Assembly (NCBI RefSeq): GCF_024518835.1
Contig: NZ_JANIGO010000001.1
Coordinates: 558,001 to 622,000 of the forward strand
DNA from: Limnobacter humi
GTDB lineage: Bacteria; Pseudomonadota; Gammaproteobacteria; Burkholderiales; Burkholderiaceae_B
Reading direction: 5' to 3'
Length of the DNA stretch: 64,000 nt
Of the stretch, positions 31,472 to 42,609 are shown piece after piece. The notes under the pieces are model-generated. The model was not told the origin of the DNA and searched no databases. It saw nothing but the letters and a program-made list of their open reading frames with translations. The translations under genes and the position numbers were made by a program. Position 1 is the first letter of the stretch. The number at the start of each line of letters is the position of its first letter.

Positions 31472-32746
31472 TTAGAAAAATAGCGCCAGCACACCGGTGT
31501 AACCGTACAGCGCACCCTTGAATATTTCGCCATTGGCTGAAAAACCCACCAGCGGAATATCGCCCAGTTGCTCACGCACAATTTGCTGCTCGACACCCTG
31601 CTGCCCAAACAGCGCCGCACCCCGGCCATTGCAAGCAATGTACAGCGCGCCGCGGGGCTTGCGCTGAGAAATGATTCCAGAAAACCCCGCCGCTTGCAGT
31701 TCATTCAATCGGGGCGCAGGCGCCTCGAGATCTTCCCGCAGTTCAGCACACATGCGGGTTAAATCAATGCGGGCTGAACTTTCATCGCGGGTGCAAAAAG
31801 CCAGGTGATCGCCGATTTTAAAGTCGTCGGCCACGGCCAAAGATTTTCGACCAGGATCCATACCAACCACAGGACGAACCTTGAGTTGGTGAGTTTCCAC
31901 CTTGCCACCGGCAAAACCCTTGCGAAGAATGGATTGCGCATGGACCTTGTCTGTAATACCCACGAACAAGCCATGCGAGAACCGCTTGGCCAAGAGCTCG
32001 GTGGTGTGTTCAGCCCTGTTGTCTTCGATGGCCTCCGTGCTCAAGCCCAGGTCGTTGAGCAATACATCCAACGCGGGCTGGCCATCCAGCTCTTCGATGA
32101 AGTTGCCGCGAATGCCGGTGATTTCATGCTCACCGCCCACCATTTGCACGCCTTGCGTCATCCGCACTTCCAGTGGCACGCCATCGGCAAACACCACACC
32201 GGACACGCCGCCAGCCAGCGGCTCCAGGGCGATGTGCGATTTGGGATGGGCAGCACCAACCAAACCACCAAACACTTGGTTGCTGCTGACTTTGAGGCTG
32301 AAATCCTCCAGCAGGTCATCAATGTCTTCAGTCAGCGGATCCACGTGCACCAGCGCTGAGGCCATGGCATTCCGACCTGCGCCGTTCAAGGTTCCAGGCT
32401 TGGGTAAAGGTACTTTGCCTGAAAACACACGCACCGTGTCGCCAGGAAATTCCGTGAGCATGACCACCAGCGCTGGCTCCTGGTAATACTCCACACCACT
32501 GCTGCACACACCGATGGCAACTCCCCCAACCCATTGTTGAACACCTGTTCGCCGCTTCAGCCCGTCAATGATTGAGTCGAGATGCTCGGCAAACGGCTCC
32601 GTGACATAAACCAGACCCAATTTTTGTGGTCGTGAAGGGTCAGCGGCAAATTGTTCCAGTTGCATTTGGCCTTCCAACTGAACATGCACGAGTTCAAGCG
32701 CTTCGCGCCAATTGGGGTGTGTGGAATGACCAAAGCGAAACATCAT
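31472..32746 (-). CDS. FIST N/C-domain signal-sensing protein
   Basis: This is a 424-aa soluble protein with a FIST_N domain (about 30-235) and a FIST_C domain (about 240-400). The latter is recognisable from [20 protein letters not shown] and [21 protein letters not shown] near the end. FIST domains are predicted small-molecule (possibly amino-acid) sensors; this stand-alone form has no output domain. The start overlaps or abuts the phaM stop (ATGATG at 32741-32746), which indicates coupling. ATG 32743 is an alternative start. Confidence 0.85.
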   Translation of the reverse strand: MMFRFGHSTHPNWREALELVHVQLEGQMQLEQFAADPSRPQKLGLVYVTEPFAEHLDSIIDGLKRRTGVQQWVGGVAIGVCSSGVEYYQEPALVVMLTEFPGDTVRVFSGKVPLPKPGTLNGAGRNAMASALVHVDPLTEDIDDLLEDFSLKVSSNQVFGGLVGAAHPKSHIALEPLAGGVSGVVFADGVPLEVRMTQGVQMVGGEHEITGIRGNFIEELDGQPALDVLLNDLGLSTEAIEDNRAEHTTELLAKRFSHGLFVGITDKVHAQSILRKGFAGGKVETHQLKVRPVVGMDPGRKSLAVADDFKIGDHLAFCTRDESSARIDLTRMCAELREDLEAPAPRLNELQAAGFSGIISQRKPRGALYIACNGRGAALFGQQGVEQQIVREQLGDIPLVGFSANGEIFKGALYGYTGVLALFF

Positions 32747-33420
32747 GAACGGCTGCGGGTACGACGGGTGGTTGAACTGCTGGTTTTTTTGGCCGTGGTG
32801 CTGGCTCGACGTGGTTTGGTTGATGGTTTTTTAACAGCCGCCTTGGATTCGGCTGTGGCAGGATTTGCCTCCACCTGGGGCGTTGCGGGCTTCTCGGTCT
32901 CATTAAGGCCGGTGCCCGACATGGCAGCGGTGGCAACCTTGTTGAACTGCTCCTGCAGCAAGCCCCACCAGGCTGTGGCATTGGAAATGATGGCTTTGGA
33001 TGATTCGTTGACCGCCTCGGGTTCAGGATCGGGCAACTTGGGCTCAATGGGTTTGGCTTTGGGCACCGGCGGCACAGTGGGTGAGACGGCTGCGGCTTGC
33101 ATGGCGTTGCGGATCAATTCTTCGTTGACGGCTTGATTAACCTCGCTGCTGCGATCACCCAGCCCAAGATTGGAACCAAACGATTTAATGGTGGCAATGG
33201 TGCCGCGCTGAACTTCCAGGCCCTGAATAGTGGCGCGCAGCATGCTGAGGTTGACATTGAGCCATTGCTCAACTGCCTTCAGGTCGGAAATGCGTTTGTC
33301 CAGCTCATCAAGATCGGTGGTGGGACTCATCACACTGGGGATGGGAAGACTTCCCCAGATTTTCTTCACAAAATCGAAACCGTCTGTGACGGACAAGTTC
33401 GGAATTCTCCGGTTGGACAT
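32743..33420 (-). CDS. phaM: PhaM-like polyhydroxyalkanoate granule-associated protein
   Basis: This is a 225-aa protein with an N-terminal TDGFDFVKKIWGSLPIP stretch and the strongly conserved LDELDKRISDLKAVEQWL and SMLRATIQGLEVQRGT segments (35-80) of PhaM. It then has a Pro/Glu linker and a Lys/Arg/Ser/Thr-rich histone-H1-like tail (about 185-225). In Ralstonia eutropha PhaM activates PHB synthase and ties granules to the nucleoid through such a tail. No phaC or phasin gene lies nearby. It overlaps the FIST gene. Confidence 0.88.
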   Translation of the reverse strand: MSNRRIPNLSVTDGFDFVKKIWGSLPIPSVMSPTTDLDELDKRISDLKAVEQWLNVNLSMLRATIQGLEVQRGTIATIKSFGSNLGLGDRSSEVNQAVNEELIRNAMQAAAVSPTVPPVPKAKPIEPKLPDPEPEAVNESSKAIISNATAWWGLLQEQFNKVATAAMSGTGLNETEKPATPQVEANPATAESKAAVKKPSTKPRRASTTAKKTSSSTTRRTRSRS

Positions 33421-33443
33421 GTCTCCCCCCTTGGTGTGTTGAA

Positions 33444-34403
<960 letters not shown>

Positions 34404-34440
34404 TCAATGCCTGCCAGGGCATGCCCCAGTGGGCGATTTC

Positions 34441-35772
34441 TTACAGAATGAATTGTGCAAGATCTTCAGACCTGGCCGCCTCACCCAGACGGGCATCGAC
34501 AAAGGCTGCGTCCACTGTCACAGCTTTGGCAGTGCCGTCTGCCTCGAACGCTACTTCTTCCAGCAGCCGCTCCATAACCGTGTACAGGCGGCGGGCACCA
34601 ATGTTTTCTGTCTTTTCATTGACTGAAAACGCCACCTCGGCCAAGCGGTGTACGCCCTCATCCGTGAATTCCAGATCGATTCCGTCGGTGGCCAACAAAG
34701 CCTGATACTGACGGGTCAAACAGGCATCGGTGCTGGTGAGAATGCGCTTGAAATCCTCGACAGTCAGTGACTCCAGCTCCACCCGAATGGGAAAGCGTCC
34801 CTGCAGCTCTGGAATGAGGTCGGAGGGGCGGGACAAGTGAAATGCGCCGCTGGCGACAAACAGAATGTGATCAGTCTTGATCATGCCGTATTTGGTGTTC
34901 ACCGTGGTGCCTTCGACCAAGGGCAACAAGTCGCGCTGAACACCCTGACGGGACACATCGGTGCCGCGTCCGTCGGCCTTGGTGGCAATTTTGTCGATTT
35001 CATCCAGGAATACAATGCCATCCTGCTCAACTCGAGAAATTGCACGGGCCCGAACCTCTTCTTCATTCACCCGCTTGGCCGCCTCCTCTTCCTGGATCAC
35101 CTTCAGGGCTTCGGCCACTTTCATCTTCCGGGTTTTCTTTCGGCCACCCGACAAATTGGCAAACATGGACTGCAATTGACCGGACAATTCTTCCATGCCG
35201 GGTGGACCCACCACGTCCAGCGACGGTGCGGCCACCGCCACATCGATCTCAATCTCGCGCTCATCGAGTTCACCATTGAACAGTTTTTCGCGGAACTTGA
35301 TGCGCGTGCGGTTTTCCTCCGAGTTTGCGGACTGGTCCGTAAAACCAAAGTCGCGGGCAGGCGGCAACAGGGCATCCAGCACTCGGTCGAATGCGGCATC
35401 CTTGGCTTGCTCAATCACGGCTTGCTGGGCTTCGTCGCGCACCTGCTTGAGCGCAATTTCGATCAGATCACGGATAATGGTGTCGACATCACGGCCCACA
35501 TAGCCCACTTCGGTGAATTTGGTGGCCTCGATCTTGATGAATGGGGCATTGGCCAGGCGAGCCAAACGGCGGGCGATTTCTGTTTTGCCAACACCAGTGG
35601 GGCCGATCATGAGGATATTCTTGGGCGTGATCTCATGGCGCAACGGTGCATCGACCTGCATGCGGCGCCAGCGGTTGCGCAGGGCCACCGCCACAGCCCG
35701 CTTGGCAGCTGCCTGGCCGACGATGTGCTTGTCCAGCTCAGTCACAATGTGTTGGGGAGACAGGGTACTCAT
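34441..35772 (-). CDS. hslU: ATP-dependent protease ATPase subunit HslU
   Basis: HslU is the AAA+ unfoldase that feeds substrates to HslV. The ATG at 35772 gives 443 aa, exactly the E. coli length, starting [20 protein letters not shown]. Walker A GPTGVGKT is at ~57-64, Walker B is in [12 protein letters not shown] (~250), the substrate-contacting I-domain lies between them, and the C-terminus ends ...DLAQFIL, the tail that docks into HslV. Codons upstream of 35772 overlap hslV and are not family sequence. Confidence 0.98.
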   Translation of the reverse strand: MSTLSPQHIVTELDKHIVGQAAAKRAVAVALRNRWRRMQVDAPLRHEITPKNILMIGPTGVGKTEIARRLARLANAPFIKIEATKFTEVGYVGRDVDTIIRDLIEIALKQVRDEAQQAVIEQAKDAAFDRVLDALLPPARDFGFTDQSANSEENRTRIKFREKLFNGELDEREIEIDVAVAAPSLDVVGPPGMEELSGQLQSMFANLSGGRKKTRKMKVAEALKVIQEEEAAKRVNEEEVRARAISRVEQDGIVFLDEIDKIATKADGRGTDVSRQGVQRDLLPLVEGTTVNTKYGMIKTDHILFVASGAFHLSRPSDLIPELQGRFPIRVELESLTVEDFKRILTSTDACLTRQYQALLATDGIDLEFTDEGVHRLAEVAFSVNEKTENIGARRLYTVMERLLEEVAFEADGTAKAVTVDAAFVDARLGEAARSEDLAQFIL

Positions 35773-35792
35773 GGTTAAATGCTCACAGTGAC

Positions 35793-36344
35793 TTATTTGG
35801 ATTGGGCCGCACCCAACACCTCGATGGTGTGGTGCTGATTGGTGTAAATGCACAGGTCGCCTGCAATCACCAGTGATTTCTTGACAATGTCTTCGGGTGC
35901 GAGGTCGGTGTTTTCCAGCAGCGCCTTGGCAGCCGACTGGGCATAAGCACCACCGCTGCCAATGGCGACAATGCCCTGCTCAGGCTCCAGCACATCGCCG
36001 TTGCCAGTGATGATGAGCGAATGGTCTTCATCGGCCACCGCCAGCATGGCTTCCAGGCGGCGCAGCATGCGGTCGGTGCGCCATTCTTTGGCCAACTCCA
36101 CCGCTGCGCGCAGTAAGTGCCCGGAATGCTTTTCAAGCTGGGCCTCAAAGTGCTCAAAGAGCGTGAACGCGTCAGCAGTTCCACCCGCAAACCCGGCGAT
36201 GATCTTGTTGTGGTGCAGGCGACGGATTTTGCGGGCTGAACCCTTCACCACGATGTTGCCCAGCGTGACCTGACCGTCGCCACCGATGGCCACATGTTTG
36301 CCGCGACGCACCGACAGAATGGTGGTTCCGTGATATTGCTCCAT
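35793..36344 (-). CDS. hslV: ATP-dependent protease peptidase subunit HslV
   Basis: HslV is the proteasome-like peptidase of the HslUV complex. The 183-aa protein starts [20 protein letters not shown]; the mature N-terminal Thr nucleophile is in [16 protein letters not shown] and [17 protein letters not shown] with the conserved Lys/Gly positions follow. The length is near E. coli's 176. The stop lies 20 nt before hslU. Confidence 0.98.
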   Translation of the reverse strand: MEQYHGTTILSVRRGKHVAIGGDGQVTLGNIVVKGSARKIRRLHHNKIIAGFAGGTADAFTLFEHFEAQLEKHSGHLLRAAVELAKEWRTDRMLRRLEAMLAVADEDHSLIITGNGDVLEPEQGIVAIGSGGAYAQSAAKALLENTDLAPEDIVKKSLVIAGDLCIYTNQHHTIEVLGAAQSK

Positions 36345-36401
36345 GTCATTCCTTGTTGTAGGGCCGCAATTGCGCCGCCGATTGGAAGGACTTGGGGATG
36401 C

Positions 36402-37436
36402 TCAAGGCAAAATCAAGTCCTGCTTGATCACTGGTTTGACTTCAATGGCTGCGCTTAACTGGATGGCTGCCTCATTGGCCTGGTCCAGCGATGAAAAAGG
36501 CCCCAACAGAACGCGGTGCAAACCCGATTCAGACAAGATACGACCGCTGGCCGACGCATTGGCACCCGACGCGCTGACACGGCTCAGCAGGCTCTCAGCC
36601 GAGGCCCGACTGCCAAAAGCCCCCACTTGCAAATACACAGGCCGACCGAGCGGTGCAGTTGATGGGTTGGGTTTGGCTGCAGCGACTGTTTGTATTGCAA
36701 GGTCTGGATCGGCAGTGATCGATGGACTGGGCCCTTGGCCAGACTGGGCAATTTTTCCGGAGGCCAGGTCTGCCTTGTAGGCGGCAATATCGGTTGGGGT
36801 CAGCTTTTCAACCAACACCTCGGCGCTGCCATGGCGAATGTAATCGAGTTTGTAGGCGGCTGCGTAGCTCAAATCGATCACGCGGTTGCGCAAAAAAGGG
36901 CCGCGGTCATTCACACGCACAATCACCCAGCGACCGTTGGACAAATTGGTGACCTTGGCATAGCTGGGCAACGGCAAGGTGGGGTGTGCAGCGGTCATCT
37001 GGTGCATGTCGTAAATTTCACCGGTGGCTGTTCGCGCGCCATGGAATTTCTTGCCATACCAACTGGCCCGCCCCCGTGCTTTGTAGGGCTCCTCCAGCGT
37101 TGTTTGAGGATAAAAGGTTTGACCCAAGGCTTCGTACGGCTTGGTTTTGGCAACCAGAATGGGTTCAACCTGAGGGTCTGCCATGGGCAAATCAGCCAAA
37201 TTGCTGGGACGCCAGTCTGCAGGACCATCGTCCAGGTAATAGCCGCCGCCCTTGGGAGCCGGCTCCCAGCCTTTTGGAGGGGTGCTACTGGCACCTTGCG
37301 CAGTGGGCGTATTTTTGGCCGTTGGGGTGGGCTTGAGCGATACAGTGGAACACGCTGACAAACACAACACCACCACAGACATCGCGATGCCCGCTGACCC
37401 GCGGAAAGGCGCTGAGTACACACTTGCAACCTGCAT
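36402..37436 (-). CDS. rlpA: RlpA-like septal lipoprotein with SPOR domain
   Basis: This is a 344-aa lipoprotein. It has an N-terminal signal and lipobox CLSAC (~28-32), a double-psi beta-barrel RlpA domain (about 115-210) with GRASWYGKKFHGARTATG and VIVRVNDRGPFLRNRVIDLS, and a C-terminal SPOR domain (about 265-335). RlpA of Pseudomonas is a lytic transglycosylase acting on stripped glycan at division sites. The ATG at 37436 is chosen because AGGAGG lies 7 nt upstream; an in-frame ATG at 37469 lacks one. Confidence 0.92.
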   Translation of the reverse strand: MQVASVYSAPFRGSAGIAMSVVVLCLSACSTVSLKPTPTAKNTPTAQGASSTPPKGWEPAPKGGGYYLDDGPADWRPSNLADLPMADPQVEPILVAKTKPYEALGQTFYPQTTLEEPYKARGRASWYGKKFHGARTATGEIYDMHQMTAAHPTLPLPSYAKVTNLSNGRWVIVRVNDRGPFLRNRVIDLSYAAAYKLDYIRHGSAEVLVEKLTPTDIAAYKADLASGKIAQSGQGPSPSITADPDLAIQTVAAAKPNPSTAPLGRPVYLQVGAFGSRASAESLLSRVSASGANASASGRILSESGLHRVLLGPFSSLDQANEAAIQLSAAIEVKPVIKQDLILP

Positions 37437-37492
37437 AAAACCCCCTCCTGTCATGTATTGGATCGGCATGCCGAGAGGGCGCAGATCCTGAC

Positions 37493-38131
37493 TCAGCCCT
37501 GGCGCGCGCGCTTGATCAACAGATCAGCCACGCGAAGGGCGTTTTCTTCCGTTCCGGCAATGGACGCCGAGGTCATGAACTTGCCATCAATGCCCAGTGT
37601 GGGCACGCCGTCGGGGCCATAGGCCTCCATCAGGCTGGTGGCCTTGGCGCATTTGGTGCTGACAGCAAACGACTTGTACATATTCGCAAACTCTTCACGG
37701 TTCAAGCCAATACTGACCGCGAAATCGAAAATCTGGTTGTCATTGGCGAGCGGATTTTTATCCTTGTGCATGGCATCAAACACCTTGGCATGGGCTGCCG
37801 GCATTTTGCCCAGCGCTTCCAAGGTGAAGTACAGCTTCTGGTGGCCTTCAAAGTTGACGCGGTTGCTGGGCCAACGCACTGGTACCTTCATGAAGTGAAC
37901 ATCACCCGGCAATTTTTTGATCCATTCATTCAATGCTGGCTCAAAATGAAAGCAGTGCGGACAGCCGTACCAAAAAAATTCGACCACGTCGATTTTTCCG
38001 GGGGTGGAGCGCGGCACGTCGCGCTTGGTTTTGACAAAAGCTCCGGCTTCCTGAGCCTGCGCCTGGGGCAAACCCAGCACAGCCAATGAGCCAGCCAGCA
38101 GGGCGCCTTTTACCACTTCACGGCGTTTCAT
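37493..38131 (-). CDS. dsbA: Thiol:disulfide interchange protein DsbA
   Basis: DsbA is the periplasmic oxidant that introduces disulfides. The 212-aa product has a signal peptide with a twin-positive start (MKRREVVKGALLAGSLAVLG) and Ala-Gln-Ala cleavage around residue 26. The active site CPHC is at residues 57-60 (E. coli also CPHC), with a cis-Pro in GVPTLGIDG (~175). It lies 6 nt after the SPOR gene in one operon. Confidence 0.96.
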   Translation of the reverse strand: MKRREVVKGALLAGSLAVLGLPQAQAQEAGAFVKTKRDVPRSTPGKIDVVEFFWYGCPHCFHFEPALNEWIKKLPGDVHFMKVPVRWPSNRVNFEGHQKLYFTLEALGKMPAAHAKVFDAMHKDKNPLANDNQIFDFAVSIGLNREEFANMYKSFAVSTKCAKATSLMEAYGPDGVPTLGIDGKFMTSASIAGTEENALRVADLLIKRARQG

Positions 38132-38137
38132 TTTTGT

Positions 38138-38734
38138 TTACTCCTTCACAACGGTGGCCTCAAATCCACCTTTGGTCAATGGCACCCGGGCCTGGTAGGC
38201 TTCGGTGGCTGAGCTGAAAGGCCCCACTCGAACGCGGTTCACGGTGGTGCCGTTGACTTCACCCACTGAAATTTCAGACTCTGAACCGACGAAAGCCAAC
38301 TTGGCCCGCAGTTGTTCAGCGTCTTCTCGGTTTTTGAAACTTCCCAATTGCAGGAAGTATTGCGTTTGAGCCACTGGTTGGGAAGAAGTTGCACTGATGG
38401 CACCAGCAGGTGCCGATGGTGCAGCCGCTTTGGGTTGATCGGGGTCCACTGTAACCATTTGTGCGCTGTTGGCGTTGGCCCGGCCATAAATGGCCGCATT
38501 CGGATCGCGGGTGCTGCCGTTGTCGGGCAAGGCCGGTTTTGCATCCGCGCCCTGTGTGCTACTGCCTGAAAAGGGCAACTCGGTGCGGGTGACAAACAGC
38601 GCCACGCCCAAGGCGATCAGCAGGCCAAACACCATGCCAAATACAAAGGCTTGAACCGTGTTGCCGGACGAGGAGCGACGGGCTTTGGTTTTGGATGCCG
38701 GGCTGCCCGGTTTGGCGGATGACGTCTTGGCCAT
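38138..38734 (-). CDS. SPOR-domain membrane protein (FtsN-like architecture)
   Basis: This is a 198-aa bitopic inner-membrane protein. It has a basic cytosolic N-terminus (KTKARRSSSGN), one membrane helix FVFGMVFGLLIALGVALFV (~32-50), a low-complexity periplasmic linker, and a C-terminal SPOR domain from TQYFLQLGSFKNREDAEQL to the end. SPOR domains bind denuded peptidoglycan at septa. The ATG at 38734 is used; longer starts add unrelated residues. It may be the FtsN equivalent, which cannot be proven here. Confidence 0.85.
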   Translation of the reverse strand: MAKTSSAKPGSPASKTKARRSSSGNTVQAFVFGMVFGLLIALGVALFVTRTELPFSGSSTQGADAKPALPDNGSTRDPNAAIYGRANANSAQMVTVDPDQPKAAAPSAPAGAISATSSQPVAQTQYFLQLGSFKNREDAEQLRAKLAFVGSESEISVGEVNGTTVNRVRVGPFSSATEAYQARVPLTKGGFEATVVKE

Positions 38735-38868
38735 GCGATGAGAACCTGTGCTTGTGAGAAGATCCCGAGAATTATGCCCCAAGAATTGGCTCACGAGGAT
38801 CGTGGCTTAGGGCCTCAGGCATTAAACTTCAACACTGGATTGGACTGAATACCCCTCACAGGTGCCTC
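38735..38868. other. Divergent intergenic region SPOR gene / ilvA
   Basis: These 134 bp contain no gene. A CATAAT hexamer on the minus strand (about 38772-38777) could be the -10 of the SPOR-dsbA-rlpA transcript but lacks a good -35. No clear promoter was found for ilvA. Confidence 0.4.
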
Positions 38869-40389
38869 GTGGGTCTTGATTACTTGAAACGCATATTAAC
38901 CGCCAAAGTGTACGACGTGGCCATCGAAACGCCGCTGGAGCCTGCGCATGCACTGTCGGTGCGCACCGGGAACCGCGTTTTGCTGAAACGCGAAGACATG
39001 CAGGAGGTGTTCAGTTTCAAATTACGGGGCGCCTACAACAAAATGGCACACTTAAGCCCCATGCAATTGGAACGGGGGGTGATTGCGGCATCGGCGGGTA
39101 ACCATGCGCAGGGTGTTGCATTGTCAGCCTCCCGCCTGAAGTGCCCGGCCACGATTGTGATGCCCACCACCACACCGGCGGTGAAGATTGATGCAGTGAA
39201 GCGATTCGGCGGCGATTGGGTTCAGGTGGTGCTGCATGGCGACAGTTACAGCGACTCGGCCACTCACGCCTTCGCACTGGCTGACGAACAAGCCCTCACC
39301 TTTGTGCACCCATTTGATGACCCTGATGTGATTGCGGGCCAAGGCACCGTGGGCATGGAGATTTTGCGGCAACACCAAGCCCCCATCCACGCGATTTTTA
39401 TTGCGATTGGCGGCGGCGGCCTGGCTGCCGGCGTGGGGGCGTATGTCAAACAGTTGCGCCCCGACGTCAAGGTGATTGGTGTTCAGACGGTGGACTCGGA
39501 TGCCATGGCACAGAGCCTGGAACAGCAACAACGCGTGACCTTGAATGAGGTGGGGCTGTTCTCGGATGGCACAGCTGTGAAACTGGTGGGTGAGGAAACG
39601 TTCCGCCTATGCCAGCAATACCTGGATGGCGTGGTGCGTGTAACCACCGATGAAACCTGCGCAGCCATCAAGGATGTGTTTCAGGACACCCGCAGCATTC
39701 TGGAACCCGCTGGCGCTTTGGCCGTGGCTGGCTTGAAACAATATGCAGCAACGATGGGCCTTCAGGCGCAGACGCTGATTGCCATTTCCTGTGGCGCGAA
39801 CATGAACTTTGACCGCCTTCGTTTTGTGGCTGAGCGCGCTGAAGTGGGTGAACAACGGGAAGCGGTATTTGCCGTGACCATTCCTGAAGAACGTGGCAGC
39901 TTCCGAAAGTTTTGTGATCTGCTGGGACCGCGCAATGTCACCGAATTCAACTATCGCATGGCCGACTCGAAACAGGCGAACATTTTCGTGGGCGTGCAGG
40001 TGGGCAACCGTGCGCAAGCTGATGAGCTTCAAGCCCGATTCAATGACAACGGTTTCCAGGCCCTGAACTTGACCGATGATGAAATGGCCAAGCTGCACTT
40101 GCGACACATGGTGGGCGGACGGTCTGCTTCAGCAGAACATGAACTGGTGTACCGGTTTGAATTTCCGGAACGTCCGGGTGCATTGACCCGCTTCTTGAAT
40201 AGCTTGAACCCTGGCTGGAACATCAGCCTGTTTCACTATCGCAACCATGGTGCGGATTATGGCCGTATTTTGGTGGGCATCCAGGTGCCGCCAGTTGACC
40301 ATGCGGAGTTCGAGAAGTTTTTGGAGACCTTGGGCTACCCGGCGGTGAACGAGACCAACAACCCGGCGTACAAGCTGTTTTTGAGGTGA
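38869..40389 (+). CDS. ilvA: Threonine ammonia-lyase, biosynthetic
   Basis: IlvA deaminates threonine to 2-oxobutyrate, the first step to isoleucine. It has 506 aa: a PLP domain with the Schiff-base Lys at ~51 in SFKLRGAYNK, the phosphate loop SAGNHAQG (~75) and GGGGLAAG (~185). It then has two ACT-like regulatory domains (about 330-410 and 425-500) for isoleucine/valine control. E. coli IlvA is 514 aa. The start is GTG with AGG 8 nt upstream. Confidence 0.96.
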   Translation: MGLDYLKRILTAKVYDVAIETPLEPAHALSVRTGNRVLLKREDMQEVFSFKLRGAYNKMAHLSPMQLERGVIAASAGNHAQGVALSASRLKCPATIVMPTTTPAVKIDAVKRFGGDWVQVVLHGDSYSDSATHAFALADEQALTFVHPFDDPDVIAGQGTVGMEILRQHQAPIHAIFIAIGGGGLAAGVGAYVKQLRPDVKVIGVQTVDSDAMAQSLEQQQRVTLNEVGLFSDGTAVKLVGEETFRLCQQYLDGVVRVTTDETCAAIKDVFQDTRSILEPAGALAVAGLKQYAATMGLQAQTLIAISCGANMNFDRLRFVAERAEVGEQREAVFAVTIPEERGSFRKFCDLLGPRNVTEFNYRMADSKQANIFVGVQVGNRAQADELQARFNDNGFQALNLTDDEMAKLHLRHMVGGRSASAEHELVYRFEFPERPGALTRFLNSLNPGWNISLFHYRNHGADYGRILVGIQVPPVDHAEFEKFLETLGYPAVNETNNPAYKLFLR

Positions 40390-40397
40390 GAAGCGCA

Positions 40398-40420
40398 GTG
40401 TGGCCAAGCCTACGCCACAC
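40398..40420. terminator. Hairpin between convergent ilvA and ttcA
   Basis: A perfect 7-bp stem GTGTGGC/GCCACAC with a 9-nt loop lies in the 48-bp space between the two stop codons. There is no U-run on either strand, so it is a weak terminator call. Confidence 0.35.
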
Positions 40421-40437
40421 ACGGCGTGAATGACACC

Positions 40438-41343
40438 TCAGCAAGCATCATCCGAATCAAACGCAATATCCCCTTCCGCACCGAATTGCGGCTTGGGGTC
40501 TCCAGGCTTGATGGTCTCGAACGGAAACAGCTTTCGATCCATCAAATGTGAGGGAACCACGGTGGACAGTGACGTGAAAAGATTGGCAATCCAGCGAGGA
40601 TTGTGCTTTTCCCACTGGGCCAATAACTGGGCCATTTCTTTGCGCTTGAGATTTTCCTGACTGCCACACAGATTGCACGGAATAATGGGGAATTGACGTT
40701 CCTCCGCATAGCGAGCCAGGTCACGCTCGCGGCAATAGGCCAGCGGGCGGATCACTGTGTGTTCACCGTTGTCGCTCACCAACTTGGGCGGCATTCCCTT
40801 GATGCGTCCACCATAAAACAGGTTGAGCAACAAAGTCTGCAGAATGTCGTCCTTGTGATGACCCAGCGCGATCTTGTTGCAACCCAGCTCTTTGGCCACG
40901 CGGTACAAAATGCCACGGCGCAAGCGCGAACAGAGGGAGCAGGTGGTTTTTCCTTCGGGAATGACGCGCTTCACAATCGAGTAGGTGTCCTGCTCTTCAA
41001 TGTGAAACGGCACGTTGATGGTGCGCAAATAATTGGGCAGCACTTCTTCCGGAAAACCGGGCTGTTTCTGGTCCAGGTTGACGGCGATGATCTCAAAATC
41101 GATGGGGGCACGCTGGCGCAACAGCAACAGGATATCGAGCAATCCGTAACTGTCTTTACCGCCTGACAAACACACCATGACCTTGTCACCCGACTGAATC
41201 ATGTTGAAGTCGCCAATGGCTTCACCGACGTTTTTGACCAGGCGCTTTTGCAGCTTGTTGAACTCAAAGGCCTCTTTTTGCTCTTCGCGGGTGGGGAAAA
41301 ACTGCAGGGTTTGTTCGGCAAACGGCGTCATGGCATTACTCAA
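40438..41343 (-). CDS. ttcA: tRNA 2-thiocytidine(32) synthetase TtcA
   Basis: TtcA thiolates C32 of certain tRNAs using ATP and an Fe-S cluster. The 301-aa sequence has the PP-loop SGGKDS (60-65), the CxxC pair CSLC (135/138) and a second CNLC (223/226), and GHHKDD (~161). These are all the conserved catalytic and cluster residues. The length fits the family (311). A second ATG four codons in (41331) could also be the start. Confidence 0.96.
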   Translation of the reverse strand: MSNAMTPFAEQTLQFFPTREEQKEAFEFNKLQKRLVKNVGEAIGDFNMIQSGDKVMVCLSGGKDSYGLLDILLLLRQRAPIDFEIIAVNLDQKQPGFPEEVLPNYLRTINVPFHIEEQDTYSIVKRVIPEGKTTCSLCSRLRRGILYRVAKELGCNKIALGHHKDDILQTLLLNLFYGGRIKGMPPKLVSDNGEHTVIRPLAYCRERDLARYAEERQFPIIPCNLCGSQENLKRKEMAQLLAQWEKHNPRWIANLFTSLSTVVPSHLMDRKLFPFETIKPGDPKPQFGAEGDIAFDSDDAC

Positions 41344-41365
41344 GATTCAAATTCAATAAGGACAT

Positions 41366-41764
41366 TCAGTCAGCCGATTTGAAGCGGAACACTTCAACCC
41401 CGGCCGACTCGCAATCAGGATAGACCTCGGATTTCTCGGCGCGCACACGCGCGGCCACCACCTTCGGGTGCGCCAATACCAGGTCCAGGGTTTTGTCGAC
41501 CAGCCGCTCCAGCAAACCGATGTGCCCAGCCTGAATGAGCTTGTGAATACCTGGGCGCACAAAGTCATAGTCCACCACATCGGCCAGCATGTCCCGGTCC
41601 GACGGTGTGGAAGCGCATTTCACCCAGAAGTCGATATTGATGCGCACGGCCTGCGTACGCCCCAATTCCTGGGGGAACACGCCAATGGCTGCGGACACGT
41701 CAAAGTCGCGAATGAAAACGCGCCGGCAATCGGCCAAACGGGGATCAAAAAACCAGTCAGTCAT
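41366..41764 (-). CDS. folB: Dihydroneopterin aldolase
   Basis: FolB splits 7,8-dihydroneopterin to the pterin precursor of folate. It has 132 aa, with an RIDF-like IFIRDFDVSAAIGVFPQE start (family motif with GV..E, catalytic Glu at ~33), DVVDYDFVRPGIHKL in the middle and a VRAEK segment with the catalytic Lys (~112). Its start overlaps the SDR stop by 4 nt (41761-41764), so the pair is coupled. Confidence 0.9.
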   Translation of the reverse strand: MTDWFFDPRLADCRRVFIRDFDVSAAIGVFPQELGRTQAVRINIDFWVKCASTPSDRDMLADVVDYDFVRPGIHKLIQAGHIGLLERLVDKTLDLVLAHPKVVAARVRAEKSEVYPDCESAGVEVFRFKSAD

Positions 41765-42525
41765 GGGTTCATCAAACTAAAGTCGCGGGCCATGGGCACC
41801 AGATGTTGACCACCGTCCACCCACACGGCACTGCCCGTGATGGCAGGACTTTGCACCAGAAACAGGACTGTTCGGGCAATGTCCTGCGGCTCACTGGACT
41901 TGTTCAGTGGCGAAATACTGTGCGTTTTTTCAAACTGCTCCGGGGACTGCAAATGGGAAATGAGTGTGAGACCCGGCGCAACGCCCACCACCCGAACACG
42001 CGGTGCCAGCTCCATGGCCAACAGCGTGGTGGCCGTCTCCAGCCCAGCCTTGGTCAGGGTATAGCTAAAAAAATCAGGATTCAAATTTTTGAGTTTTTGA
42101 TCCAGCAAGTTGACGACCACCCCTTGCTCGCCAGCGGGCACTGCCGAGTGCAAGCGTTTGGCCAATTGGATGGGCGCCGACAGGTTGCTGGCCATGTGGC
42201 GATTGAACAGGACTGGATCGAACTGCTGACAGGAATCGAACTCGAACAAAGACGCATTGTTAACCACGCAGCGCACCCGTCCTGAGGCTTCAGCCGCGTC
42301 AAACAAAGCGTCCACCTCGGCAGTAACTTCCAGATCCGCCTGCACGGGAATACAGGGCACACCCACGGCGCGAATGTCCTGTGCAGTGGCCATGGCTTCC
42401 GCTTCCGAACTGCGGTAATGCAAAACAATGCCCCACCCGGCCTGTGCCAGCGCCAAGGCGATGGCTCGCCCCAAGCGTTTGGCACCGCCAGTTACCAGCG
42501 CGAATTCGGGTGTTGCATGCTGCAT
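41761..42525 (-). CDS. FolM/pteridine reductase-like SDR
   Basis: This is a 254-aa short-chain dehydrogenase starting MQHATPEFALVTGGAKRLGR. The TGGAKRLG motif, with Arg instead of the usual Gly, is typical of pteridine reductase 1 and FolM (dihydromonapterin/dihydrofolate reductase). NNAS, SYTLTK (Tyr-x3-Lys) and a PG near the C-terminus follow. The overlap with folB supports a pterin role. The ATG at 42525 is taken; upstream codons run into a divergent gene. Confidence 0.82.
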   Translation of the reverse strand: MQHATPEFALVTGGAKRLGRAIALALAQAGWGIVLHYRSSEAEAMATAQDIRAVGVPCIPVQADLEVTAEVDALFDAAEASGRVRCVVNNASLFEFDSCQQFDPVLFNRHMASNLSAPIQLAKRLHSAVPAGEQGVVVNLLDQKLKNLNPDFFSYTLTKAGLETATTLLAMELAPRVRVVGVAPGLTLISHLQSPEQFEKTHSISPLNKSSEPQDIARTVLFLVQSPAITGSAVWVDGGQHLVPMARDFSLMNP

Positions 42526-42609
42526 CGAGTAAAATCCAATCTTCACCAGCGCCCAACGAACCCATGTCCGAAGGGCATCACCAAGGCTTTGTTTTTCAAA
42601 GAAGAACCC

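Noticed and set aside
42418-42609. Longer N-terminus for the MidA-like methyltransferase
   Set aside because: The extension overlaps the divergent SDR gene and contains no family sequence; the GTG at 42610 fits better.
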